A program made the position numbers and the translations under genes. A stretch of DNA of 64,000 bases from M3007 sp046299435 (GTDB taxonomy: Bacteria > Bacteroidota > Bacteroidia > Chitinophagales > Saprospiraceae), in assembly GCA_046299435.1 (NCBI GenBank), contig JBKBIC010000002.1:12330-76329 (forward strand), read 5' to 3'. Shown piece after piece: positions 7,266 to 14,783 of the stretch (position 1 is the first letter of the stretch; every line of letters starts with the position of its first letter). The notes beneath the pieces are model-generated. The model was not told the origin of the DNA, made no database searches, and was given only the letters and a program-made list of their open reading frames with translations.

Positions 7266-7931
7266 CTACCAGTTTTCGGGTACAGGGGCTTCGATTTCCA
7301 TGATTTCGCCGCTTTTTGGGTGCCGGAATTTGAGTTTCCAAGCGTGTAGCTTGATTTGGTATTCCTTCCACGGGCGGCTGCCGTAGAGTTCGTCACCAAA
7401 AATCGGGCAGCCGATGTGCCCCAGCTGCGCCCGGATTTGGTGGAACCGCCCGGTGAGCGGGTGCAGTTCGAGCAGGGCACCCTTCCAGTTTTTTTCGCGG
7501 ACGGTGTAGCGCAGCTCGGCTTTTTGCAGGCCCTTGCCATCGCGGTCAAAAACGAGGGCTTTGCGGCCAGCCTCGTCTTTTTTCAACCAATGGGTGAGCG
7601 TCCCGGAATCGGCGGGCGGCAGGTTGGGCGTGATGGCGAGGTAAGTTTTTTGGGTTTCGCGGTTTTCAAATTGGGTCATCAGGTCGGTCAGCGCGGCCTT
7701 CGTTTTGGCAAGCACCAGCACACCACTCGCCGGGCGGTCGAGCCGATGCACGGCACGGAGGTAGGGCGTAGGTTTCAGTTGCTTGGAGGTGGATTTTTCG
7801 TTGAGCTGCGCCGTGAAATAAAAAAGGGCCTCTTTTTCGGCTGACGGGTGGGTGCCGCCGCCGCTTTCTGTGGAAAGGCCCGCAGGCTTGTTGACGACGA
7901 GCAGATAGTAATCTTCAAACAGGATTTGCAT
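7266..7931 (-). CDS. RluA-family RNA pseudouridine synthase
   Basis: A 221-aa enzyme converting specific uridines in rRNA or tRNA to pseudouridine. The catalytic motif HRLDRPASGVLVLAK is complete (Asp of the RLD element is the nucleophile), preceded by LLVVNKPAGLS and followed by TGRFHQIRAQLGHIGCPIFG, the usual RluA-family C-terminal block. There is no N-terminal S4 domain, so it resembles the short TruC/RluA type; the target base is not predictable. A TAGTTTTG element ends only four bases before the ATG, implying a leaderless or near-leaderless mRNA. Confidence 0.9.
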   Translation of the reverse strand: MQILFEDYYLLVVNKPAGLSTESGGGTHPSAEKEALFYFTAQLNEKSTSKQLKPTPYLRAVHRLDRPASGVLVLAKTKAALTDLMTQFENRETQKTYLAITPNLPPADSGTLTHWLKKDEAGRKALVFDRDGKGLQKAELRYTVREKNWKGALLELHPLTGRFHQIRAQLGHIGCPIFGDELYGSRPWKEYQIKLHAWKLKFRHPKSGEIMEIEAPVPENW

Positions 7932-7935
7932 GGGG

Positions 7936-7943
7936 CAAAACTA
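7936..7943 (-). promoter_or_regulatory. Bacteroidota -7 element (TAGTTTTG), leaderless spacing
   Basis: TAGTTTTG on the minus strand ends four bases before the ATG at 7931, so transcription should begin at or within a few bases of the start codon. Confidence 0.55.
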
Positions 7944-7959
7944 ATTGAATGCGTTCATT

Positions 7960-8080
7960 AGACCTTTTGCGAAAGTCTCTGTGGGACTCTGCGAGACCTC
8001 TGTGCAACTCTGCGTAACAGTCTATCACGCAGAGTTCCGCTGAGCAGGCGCAGAGTTTCGCGGAGTTTCGCATGAAGTCT
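7960..8080. repeat. Imperfect long inverted repeat of the CTCTGCG type
   Basis: The left arm (7960-8015) and right arm (8027-8080) are imperfect reverse complements sharing AGAC at the ends, TGCGAAA, ACTCTGCG and an inner AACTCTGCGT, with an 11-nt loop. It fills most of the 213-base gap between crcB and the pseudouridine synthase gene. The arms are built from repeated CTCTGCG words, the style of interspersed repeat seen elsewhere in this window. Confidence 0.65.
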
Positions 8081-8144
8081 ATTGAGGATTGGTTAATTTC
8101 CTAATTATCAATGGTTTAGAATGGGAAAGTACGGCTTGGCGCAT

Positions 8145-8516
8145 TCACTGCGCCAGTTTCATACCCAGAAAAAAACAGGCGAAACAGGCCGCCAAGTTCA
8201 GCAGTACATTGCCGAGGGCAGTAGCGGCGTGGCCGTTTTGAGCCAGTTGCCACGTCTCGGCGGTGAACGTGGAAAAGGTGCTGAACCCGCCACAAAAGCC
8301 AGTTGCCAGCAGCAGGCGGTGCTGCGCGGCCAGCTCGTTTTTGAGTTGAAAACCTGTGAGCAGGCCCAGCACAAGACAGGCAGCGGCGTTGGCCGCCAAG
8401 GTCGCAAACGGGAAACGCGGCAGCATCGGTTGCAACCAAAGCCACAGACCGTAGCGGCAAACGCTGCCGAGGCCGCCGCCAAAAAACACGAGCGCAAAGG
8501 CAAAAACTGGGTGCAT
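8145..8516 (-). CDS. crcB: Fluoride channel CrcB/Fluc
   Basis: A 123-aa four-helix membrane protein that forms a dual-topology dimeric fluoride channel. Family signatures: GGGLGSVCRYGL (about 14-25), FPFATLAANAAACLVLGLL (the conserved Asn is part of the pore region) and GFCGGFSTFSTFTAETW, the Phe/Ser/Thr-rich pore motif with the central Na-binding turn. The ATG at 8516 is preferred over a TTG two codons upstream. The gap before it (8517-8605) is the divergent region shared with queG. No fluoride riboswitch was recognised there. Confidence 0.92.
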   Translation of the reverse strand: MHPVFAFALVFFGGGLGSVCRYGLWLWLQPMLPRFPFATLAANAAACLVLGLLTGFQLKNELAAQHRLLLATGFCGGFSTFSTFTAETWQLAQNGHAATALGNVLLNLAACFACFFLGMKLAQ

Positions 8517-8605
8517 GGCCAAAATTTCGGGGCAAAGAACCCCAATTATTCCCGTCTCCTGCCGGTGTTTTTCAAAAGGTGGCCGCCAAGCCGCACCTTT
8601 GCCCG

Positions 8606-9562
8606 ATGCAAAACCAGCAACGCCACGCCGATCTTATCCGCTCGGAAGCCCATCGCCTCGGCTTCGAGTTCGTGGGTTTCGCCCGTGCCGAACGGCTCGA
8701 CGCGGAGGCTCGGCGGCTCGAAAAATGGCTGGCCGCCGGGGCGCACGGCCGCATGGCGTACATGGAAAACCATTTCGATATGCGCGTGGACCCGACGCTG
8801 CTCGTGCCCGGCGCGAAAACGCTGATTTGCCTGACGTTCAACTATTTCACCGAGCAAAAACAGGCCGACCCGGAGGCCCCGAAATTGGCGAAATACGCCT
8901 TCGGCGAGGACTACCATCATGTGCTGAAACACAAGCTGAAAAGCCTGCTCGCGTTCATCCGCACCGAAATCGGCGCAGTGGACGGGCGGTGCTTCGTGGA
9001 TAGTGCGCCGGTCATGGAACGCGAATGGGCCGCCCGCGCCGGGCTGGGCTGGAACGGGCGCAACACGCTGACAATCAACCCCAAACGCGGCTCTTATTTC
9101 TTCCTTGCTGAGATCATCTGCGACCTGCCACTCGTTTACGACGACCCCATCCGCGACCACTGCGGCACTTGCCGCCGCTGCATCGAAGCCTGCCCGACGC
9201 AAGCCATCGCACCGGAAGGCTACTTTTTGGATGCCTCGAAATGCATCTCGTACCTGACCATCGAACTGCGCGACGAAATCCCCGCCGCTTTCCGCCCGCA
9301 AATGGACGGCTGGATGTTTGGCTGCGATGTTTGCCAAGATGTCTGCCCATGGAACCGTTTTTCCAAACCGCACGACGAGCCAGCCTTCGAGCCGCACCCG
9401 GATTTGTTAGACATGAAAAAACAGGATTGGCAAGAACTGACCGAGGAGGTTTTCGGGCGGGTTTTCCGAAAATCAGCGGTCAAGCGCGTGAAATTCGAGG
9501 GGCTGCGGCGCAACGTGGCGTTCGTGGCCGATGGCACGCCAAGCAAGCAATCGGGTTTTTGA
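8606..9562 (+). CDS. queG: Epoxyqueuosine reductase QueG
   Basis: A 318-aa cobalamin- and [4Fe-4S]-dependent enzyme performing the last step of queuosine synthesis in tRNA (epoxyqueuosine to queuosine). Both ferredoxin-type clusters are intact: CGTCRRCIEACPTQAI (about 190-205) and CDVCQDVCPWNRF (about 243-255). The upstream DUF1730-type half contains the MAYMENHFDMRVDP block and WAARAGLGWNGRNTL. The start at 8606 matches family members and lies only four bases after the element CACCTTTG, so the mRNA may be leaderless. It is the only queuosine gene here. Confidence 0.95.
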   Translation: MQNQQRHADLIRSEAHRLGFEFVGFARAERLDAEARRLEKWLAAGAHGRMAYMENHFDMRVDPTLLVPGAKTLICLTFNYFTEQKQADPEAPKLAKYAFGEDYHHVLKHKLKSLLAFIRTEIGAVDGRCFVDSAPVMEREWAARAGLGWNGRNTLTINPKRGSYFFLAEIICDLPLVYDDPIRDHCGTCRRCIEACPTQAIAPEGYFLDASKCISYLTIELRDEIPAAFRPQMDGWMFGCDVCQDVCPWNRFSKPHDEPAFEPHPDLLDMKKQDWQELTEEVFGRVFRKSAVKRVKFEGLRRNVAFVADGTPSKQSGF

Positions 9563-9570
9563 TACCTTTG
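9563..9570 (+). promoter_or_regulatory. Bacteroidota -7 element (TACCTTTG)
   Basis: Begins at the end of queG and finishes 39 bases before the ATG at 9610. Confidence 0.55.
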
Positions 9571-9609
9571 GCCGAGCCGAAACCTGAATTTCTAATTCCA
9601 ATTTCCAGC

Positions 9610-10662
9610 ATGGGCCACCTACTCGACAACATCGCCAAGACCCTCAGCGCAGCCATCGTTGTGCTGACTTTTCTGGCGTATCTGTGCCCGTTCGTTGACC
9701 CGGAGGCATTTCCGTGGCTGTCGTTTTTCGGCACGGCATTCCCCTGGGTGATGTTGCTGAACGCGCTATTTGCAGTGGGCTGGATGTGGCGGCGCAACCG
9801 TTTTTGGCTGTACCATGTGGGCATTTTGGTGGTCGGGTGGAGTTACGTGAGCAGTTTTGTCGGCCTGAATTTTGGGCAAAGTACCGTGCCCGAAAACGCA
9901 ATCTCGGTTGCCACGCACAACATCGGCGGCATTTACCGCAACCACAAGCGCATCACCCGCGACATCCAAGAAAAGACGGTGAGCCGCTACGCCCGCTTTT
10001 TGCAGGAAAATGGTTTCCCCGATGTGCTTTGCACCCAAGAGACGACGGGCGGTTTTTACCGCCTGCTGGCCGCCAAACTGGGTTACGAGCACACATTCAA
10101 CCTGAAAAAAGGCACCGTCATCTACTCGCGCTTCCCAATGGAAGCCGGCGGCGATATCCCCTTCGGCAAGACGTACAACTCCACGATTTGGGTGGATATC
10201 CGCACGCCGGGCGGAAAATTGGTGCGGGTGTACAGCGTCCATTTACAATCCAACAAAGTAACCACCGACACCGAAAAGGTCATCGAAGAGGGCGAGTTCA
10301 AGGGCGAGCAAACTTGGGGCGAAATCGGCGGCATCCTCGAAAAAGTGGGCGGCGCGACCCGCGTCCGGGCGCAACAGGCCAAGCTCTTGCGCGAGCACAT
10401 CGCGGCCTGTCCGCACCCAGCCATCGTCTGCGGCGACTTCAACGACACGCCCAACTCTTATGTCTATCGCATCGTGTCCGAAAACATGCGCGACACGTTC
10501 CGCGAGCGCGGGCTGGGCTTCGGCTCTACGTTCGCCGGCGCGCTGCCTTTCCTGCGGATTGACTATGTGCTGACCAACCGTAAAATCAAGACTTTCGCCT
10601 GCCACCGCGCCCGTGTGGACATGAGCGACCATTACCCTGTTTTTGCGGAGATTGGGTTTTGA
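9610..10662 (+). CDS. Endonuclease/exonuclease/phosphatase-family protein with N-terminal membrane helices
   Basis: A 350-aa protein. Residues 1 to about 90 hold three hydrophobic segments (LSAAIVVLTFLAYLCPF; FFGTAFPWVMLLNALFAVGW; LYHVGILVVGWSYVSSFVGL), and residues 100-350 are an EEP-fold domain: SVATHNIGG, DVLCTQETTGG (metal-binding Glu), VYSVHLQSNKV, IVCGDFNDTPNSYVY (GDFND) and the terminal MSDHYP (SDH catalytic His). The catalytic residues look complete, so it should be an active metal-dependent phosphoesterase or nuclease facing outward. This layout is common in Bacteroidota; the substrate is unknown. The ATG at 9610 is chosen over an in-frame extension lying inside queG. Confidence 0.85.
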   Translation: MGHLLDNIAKTLSAAIVVLTFLAYLCPFVDPEAFPWLSFFGTAFPWVMLLNALFAVGWMWRRNRFWLYHVGILVVGWSYVSSFVGLNFGQSTVPENAISVATHNIGGIYRNHKRITRDIQEKTVSRYARFLQENGFPDVLCTQETTGGFYRLLAAKLGYEHTFNLKKGTVIYSRFPMEAGGDIPFGKTYNSTIWVDIRTPGGKLVRVYSVHLQSNKVTTDTEKVIEEGEFKGEQTWGEIGGILEKVGGATRVRAQQAKLLREHIAACPHPAIVCGDFNDTPNSYVYRIVSENMRDTFRERGLGFGSTFAGALPFLRIDYVLTNRKIKTFACHRARVDMSDHYPVFAEIGF

Positions 10663-10688
10663 CTTCGGCCTTTCCCGTCAATTCCTCC

Positions 10689-10696
10689 TATTTTTG
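10689..10696 (+). promoter_or_regulatory. Bacteroidota -7 element (TATTTTTG)
   Basis: Ends 19 bases before the ATG at 10716; the likely promoter for the 256-aa gene and the YoeB-type toxin gene. Confidence 0.6.
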
Positions 10697-10715
10697 GTCT
10701 TCAAATCCATCACAT

Positions 10716-11486
10716 ATGTTCGCATCAAAAGAACCAGCCAGCAGTTTCGTCGCACTTGCCCATCACCGGGAGGACGTTATGCCAGATGCGCCCATCAAAG
10801 GCCAAATAGATGATTTTGTGGATATCCTGCGGAGCCGTGTGCGCCACCGCCCTTTGTCCGAGGTCGCAGAAAGCCTCCGCGCAAAAATGTTCGACTTGCG
10901 GGTCGCCGCGATTCGTTGGTTCGCTCAAGAGGAAATCCCGCTCGGAAAATTGCTATCTACAATGGAGGTCATCATCGCTGAAAAAACACGCGAACCTCGT
11001 TTAACAAACGTGTCTGATGCCTTGCAAACCACCTTGCGGCAATACCGGGAAATCATGGGCAATTACCTCGACAGCGTTGATTTTCAAAATTTCGAGCACA
11101 CAATCGCCAAAGGCGCGGAAATGCCGGGTTATGAAGCATTCACAATTTTTGAGTTGCATCCCGGCAATCGAGTGAAGTTCATCAAAAAATGGCTAGACCA
11201 ATCGCTTGATTTTGAGGCCGGGATGTGCATGGCCGAGCTTTTTATTTTAGGCGATCTCGAACTACCAACCGAAAAGGTCAACGCTGAGCTCGTGCCTTTT
11301 TTGAAACAGGCCATTACACGATTTGGAGCTTATGCCATATTCACGGGTATTTGGGTGCCCGAAAATCCCGACGAAAACCAACTCACTACCAATATGAAAA
11401 TTCTCGCCTCCACGCTGGAACTTGACCATGGTCATCGGAACAAGAGAGTTGCGCCCGAATTTTTTCATGAATTGCTCCAAAACTGA
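10716..11486 (+). CDS. Unrecognised 256-aa protein directly upstream of a YoeB-type toxin
   Basis: A soluble, acidic, probably mostly helical protein without signal peptide or membrane segment (for example IDDFVDILRSRVRHRPLSEV, AIRWFAQEEIPLGKLLSTME, YREIMGNYLDSVDFQNFEHT). No family was recognised. Its stop codon is five bases before the ATG of a Txe/YoeB-type toxin, the tight spacing usual for an antitoxin gene. It lacks the short N-terminal Phd/YefM DNA-binding fold and is about three times longer than YefM. It may be a novel antitoxin, or an unrelated gene that captured an orphan toxin. The ATG at 10716 fits the promoter; a later ATG at 10779 is possible. Confidence 0.7.
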   Translation: MFASKEPASSFVALAHHREDVMPDAPIKGQIDDFVDILRSRVRHRPLSEVAESLRAKMFDLRVAAIRWFAQEEIPLGKLLSTMEVIIAEKTREPRLTNVSDALQTTLRQYREIMGNYLDSVDFQNFEHTIAKGAEMPGYEAFTIFELHPGNRVKFIKKWLDQSLDFEAGMCMAELFILGDLELPTEKVNAELVPFLKQAITRFGAYAIFTGIWVPENPDENQLTTNMKILASTLELDHGHRNKRVAPEFFHELLQN

Positions 11487-11491
11487 CCCCG

Positions 11492-11758
11492 ATGCTCCCC
11501 ATCGAATTTTCTGCTACATGCGAAGACGACATCCGCAAACTGGGCCGAGAGGATGCCAAGCTCTCTCGCAAACTCTGGGAATTGATTCTCGACATCAACC
11601 GTGATCCTTATCACGGTATTGGCCAGCCCGAAGCCCTGCGTGGCGATCTTTCCGGCTGGCACTCGCGCCGCCTCAATGACAAGCATCGGTTGGTTTACAA
11701 AGTTGAACAAGGTGTATTGAAACTTGCTTCCTGTTACGGCCACTATGACGACAGATAA
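11492..11758 (+). CDS. Txe/YoeB-family addiction-module toxin (ribosome-dependent mRNA interferase)
   Basis: An 88-aa RelE-superfamily toxin. Family blocks are complete: WELILDINRDPYHGIGQPEA, LRGDLSGWHSRRLNDKHR and the end LASCYGHYDDR. The residues matching the E. coli YoeB active site are present: Glu47 (PEAL), Arg66 (HRLVY) and His84 (GHY), so it is probably an active nuclease that cuts mRNA in the ribosomal A site. The usual YefM/Axe antitoxin gene is missing; the gene five bases upstream codes for an unrelated 256-aa protein. No second antitoxin candidate follows within 130 bases. Confidence 0.9.
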   Translation: MLPIEFSATCEDDIRKLGREDAKLSRKLWELILDINRDPYHGIGQPEALRGDLSGWHSRRLNDKHRLVYKVEQGVLKLASCYGHYDDR

Positions 11759-11867
11759 ACGCAACACCTTGAAAAAGAACTATTTGAGAGGTTAATATCC
11801 TATCTACTGCGACCAAACCTAACCCAAACTTAATTCAGGCTTAACCGACCCCGCACCTGTCCCCCGG

Positions 11868-11875
11868 TACTTTTG
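11868..11875 (+). promoter_or_regulatory. Bacteroidota -7 element (TACTTTTG)
   Basis: A perfect match to the most frequent version in this window, ending 22 bases before the ATG of the 94-aa frame at 11898. Confidence 0.55.
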
Positions 11876-11897
11876 CCGCATCAATTCATACCATTTG

Positions 11898-12182
11898 ATG
11901 CTCGTGTACCCGCGCTTTCTGCTGCCCATCTTTTCCCTTTTCGGTCGCACCACTTTGGCAATCAGCCAATCGCAAGGGCAGCCCATACCGGCCTTCGAGA
12001 CAGGGGCCGTTCCTACCCTGAAAGCGCGGGTTTTCGCCAATCACTCCTTTCCCAATATGTTGCCATCCGGTCAGTTTTTCGGGCCGATTCTGAGGGTCGC
12101 CGCGTGGTTCGCAGCGGCAAGCCTTTGGGTGGCGGCCATGATTTTCGGTTTCAAAATACTCCTCGAAAACACCATACGATGA
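11898..12182 (+). CDS. Small membrane protein, unknown (94 aa)
   Basis: The product starts with a hydrophobic segment (MLVYPRFLLPIFSLFG) and ends with a clear membrane helix (ILRVAAWFAAASLWVAAMIF) before a short basic tail; the middle is polar. No family was recognised. A consensus promoter element 22 bases upstream and the absence of any opposing gene support it as a real gene, but coding evidence is otherwise thin. It is separated from the toxin gene by about 140 bases, so it is unlikely to belong to that unit. Confidence 0.45.
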   Translation: MLVYPRFLLPIFSLFGRTTLAISQSQGQPIPAFETGAVPTLKARVFANHSFPNMLPSGQFFGPILRVAAWFAAASLWVAAMIFGFKILLENTIR

Positions 12183-12250
12183 CCACAATCCGCTGAAAAC
12201 CACATGATTGCGCGTTCATAGTTTATCGTTCATAGTCCGTCGTTCCATCA

Positions 12251-13108
12251 ATGAAGCGTTCGCCTGAAATCGTCGTCCTTTCCGATATCCACCTCGGCAC
12301 CTACGGTTGCCATGCGAAGGAGCTGCTCAATTACCTGAAAAGCATCCAGCCCAAGACGCTCATCCTCAACGGAGACATCATTGACATCTGGTATTTCAAA
12401 AAGAGCTACTTCCCGAAGGAGCACATGGAGGTGGTGCGGCGGCTGCTGAAGATGGCCGTCAACGGCACCAAAGTCTATTACCTCACCGGCAACCACGACG
12501 ACCTGCTCCGCAAGTTCGGCGAGCTGAACCTCGGCCTCATCCACCTCCGCAACAAGCTCGTGTTTTCGGTGGACGGCAAGACGCACTGGGTGTTTCACGG
12601 GGACGTGTTCGATGCCAGCGTCCAGCGTGCCCGTTGGCTGGCCCGGCTCGGCGGCGAAGGCTATGATATGCTCATCCGCATCAACCGCACCATCAATTGG
12701 ACGCGCCGACTGTTCGGATTCGCGCCCGTGTCGTTTTCCGCCAAGGTCAAAAAACGAGTGAAGGGTGCGGTCAAATACATCTCCGATTTCGAGGAAACCG
12801 CCATCGAACTGGCCGCCGAAAAAGGCTACGACTATGTGCTTTGCGGCCACATCCACGCCCCGCAAATGCGCGAAGTGCGGGCCAAAAACGGCCAAAAAGT
12901 GATGTATCTCAACTCCGGCGACTGGGTCGAACACCTCACCGCGCTCGAATATTCCGAAGGCCGCTGGACGACCTACCAATACGACGAGTCCGATTTCATC
13001 GTCAGCCCCAAGCTGCAAGTGCGCGAGCGCGAACCCCAGATTTTCGCCCTCCGCCGCGAGGAAATCGTGCCCGAAGCCAGCGGCATGGCGGCGTTTGAAG
13101 CACTTTGA
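12251..13108 (+). CDS. LpxH-type metallophosphoesterase (UDP-2,3-diacylglucosamine diphosphatase family)
   Basis: A 285-aa calcineurin-like hydrolase. Metal-site motifs are in order: VVLSDIHLGTYG (DxH), LILNGDIIDIWYF (GD), YLTGNHDD (GNHD), HWVFHGDVFD (HGD) and LCGHIHAPQM (GHxH). The insert with several Arg/Lys (INWTRRLFGF, KVKKRVKGAVKYISDFEE) is the lid region of the LpxH family, which cleaves UDP-diacylglucosamine to lipid X in lipid A synthesis. Bacteroidota often carry several paralogues, so it could act on another nucleotide or phospholipid. Its ATG follows a word-like repeat (GTTCATAGTTTATCGTTCAT); GH3 follows 78 bases downstream. Confidence 0.85.
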   Translation: MKRSPEIVVLSDIHLGTYGCHAKELLNYLKSIQPKTLILNGDIIDIWYFKKSYFPKEHMEVVRRLLKMAVNGTKVYYLTGNHDDLLRKFGELNLGLIHLRNKLVFSVDGKTHWVFHGDVFDASVQRARWLARLGGEGYDMLIRINRTINWTRRLFGFAPVSFSAKVKKRVKGAVKYISDFEETAIELAAEKGYDYVLCGHIHAPQMREVRAKNGQKVMYLNSGDWVEHLTALEYSEGRWTTYQYDESDFIVSPKLQVREREPQIFALRREEIVPEASGMAAFEAL

Positions 13109-13186
13109 TCCTCGTGTTTGGTGTTTCGGGGCGCGTGTTTCGAGAACCGCTTCGAAGCACTAAACACAACACACGAAAAACTATAA

Positions 13187-14743
13187 ATGTCTCTCCTCGG
13201 CACCATCGTCCAAAAAGGTATCGGTTTGGGTAAAACGCCCGACCTGCCTCTGCGCCCGCCCGTAGCCGAGCAGGAGCAACAGCTGCGGCGTTTGCTCGAA
13301 AAAGCGCAGCGCACGGCCTTCGGGCGGCACCACGATTTCGGTGATATTTTGCGGTCGCCCGATGCGGCGCGAGCCTTTCGCCGCCACGTCCCGCTCACGG
13401 AGTACGACGCTTTTTACCAAAAATGGTGGCAACACAGCCGCCACGACCAGCCCGACGTGGCTTGGCCGGGCATCGTGCCGTTTTACGCGCTCAGCAGCGG
13501 CACATCCGGCGCGGCCAGCAAGTACATCCCCGTGACGACGGACATGATTCAAGCCATGAAAAAAGGCTCGCGGCGGATGTTTTTCGACCTTTCCAAATAC
13601 AACCTGCCGCCCAAACAACTCACCCGCCAGATGCTCATGGTGGGCAGTTGCACGGCTCCGAAGCCCGAAGGCCGCCATTTTACGGGCGATTTGAGTGGCA
13701 TTATCGGTCAAAACCGCCCGGTCTGGCTCGAACGCTACTATCGCCCCGGTCGCCACATCACCGACCTGCCGCACTGGCACAGCCGCATCGAGGGCATCGC
13801 GCACGAGGCTCCGCGCTGGGACATCGGTTTCGCCGTCGGCAACCCGATGTGGGTACAGTTGATTTTCGAGCGCATTTTGGAAAAACACCGCCTGCGGCAC
13901 ATCCACCAAATCTGGCCGCATTTCAAAGTCTATGTGCATGGCGGCATCTTTTTTGAGCCGTACCGCCCGGCTTTCGAGCGGTTGCTCGGCGAGGAGGTCG
14001 CGTACATTGACAGCTACATGGCTTCCGAAGGCTTTTTCGCCTACCAAAACCGCCCGGACTCCCGCGACCTGCACCTGCTGACCGATTGCGGGATTTTTTA
14101 CGAATTCGTGCCGTTCACGCCCGACAATTTCGACGACGAGGGCAACCTGAAAAACACCGCCAGAGCACTGACAATCAAAGACATACGCGCTGGTGAAACC
14201 TACGCCATCGTGCTCAGCACTTGCGCCGGGGCGTGGCGGTATTTGCTCGGCGACACCCTCGCGTTCACCGACGTGCCGCGCATGGAATTCCGGCTGAACG
14301 GCCGCACCAAGCAGTTCCTGTCCGTCTGCGGCGAGCATCTGTCGGTGGATAATTTGAACGAGGCCGTGCGCCGCAGCGATTTGAAGCTTCGGGCCGGGGT
14401 GCGCGAGTTCGCGGTGGCCGGCCTGCGCGAAGGCTCCGGTTGGGCGCATCAATGGTGGGTGAGCGTTGACAATCAATCACTTGCGCCCGATGTGTTCATC
14501 CGCGTCGTGGACGAAGAACTGAAAAAACTGAACGATGACTATGCCTGCGAACGCCGCTATGCCCTGCACGATGTGCGGGCAGAACTGGTGCCAAATAGCG
14601 CGTTTCACGAATGGCTGCACCGCAAAGGCAAGTTCAACGGCCAAGCCAAAATCCCGCGCGTACTGAAAGGCGCGACGCTGGCCGATTGGCAGTCGTTTGT
14701 CGCCAGCTGCCGAGACAGCCGGGGCGGGCAATTCGCTGCCTGA
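13187..14743 (+). CDS. GH3-family acyl-adenylating enzyme (bacterial GH3 auxin-responsive-promoter family)
   Basis: A 518-aa member of the ANL-related GH3 family, which in plants conjugates amino acids to auxin or jasmonate through an acyl-adenylate. Visible blocks: PFYALSSGTSGAASKYIPVT (phosphate-binding loop), the YIDSYMASEGFFAYQ region, YAIVLSTCAGAWRYLLGDTL (GDxL hinge) and RTKQFLSVCGEHLSVDNLNE (ATP/C-terminal-domain switch). ATP-site motifs look intact. Bacterial members are common in Bacteroidota, but their substrates are not established. It follows the LpxH-type gene by 78 bases on the same strand; the gap carries an imperfect inverted repeat of CGTGTTTGGTGTTTCG words. Confidence 0.88.
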   Translation: MSLLGTIVQKGIGLGKTPDLPLRPPVAEQEQQLRRLLEKAQRTAFGRHHDFGDILRSPDAARAFRRHVPLTEYDAFYQKWWQHSRHDQPDVAWPGIVPFYALSSGTSGAASKYIPVTTDMIQAMKKGSRRMFFDLSKYNLPPKQLTRQMLMVGSCTAPKPEGRHFTGDLSGIIGQNRPVWLERYYRPGRHITDLPHWHSRIEGIAHEAPRWDIGFAVGNPMWVQLIFERILEKHRLRHIHQIWPHFKVYVHGGIFFEPYRPAFERLLGEEVAYIDSYMASEGFFAYQNRPDSRDLHLLTDCGIFYEFVPFTPDNFDDEGNLKNTARALTIKDIRAGETYAIVLSTCAGAWRYLLGDTLAFTDVPRMEFRLNGRTKQFLSVCGEHLSVDNLNEAVRRSDLKLRAGVREFAVAGLREGSGWAHQWWVSVDNQSLAPDVFIRVVDEELKKLNDDYACERRYALHDVRAELVPNSAFHEWLHRKGKFNGQAKIPRVLKGATLADWQSFVASCRDSRGGQFAA

Positions 14744-14783
14744 AATTTCACAGCAGCCCAGCGCGGCGGGTACCGCCCGACGC

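Noticed and set aside
8517..8605. Fluoride riboswitch upstream of crcB
   Set aside because: The 89-base divergent gap does not show the expected conserved pseudoknot core, and it is shared with queG.
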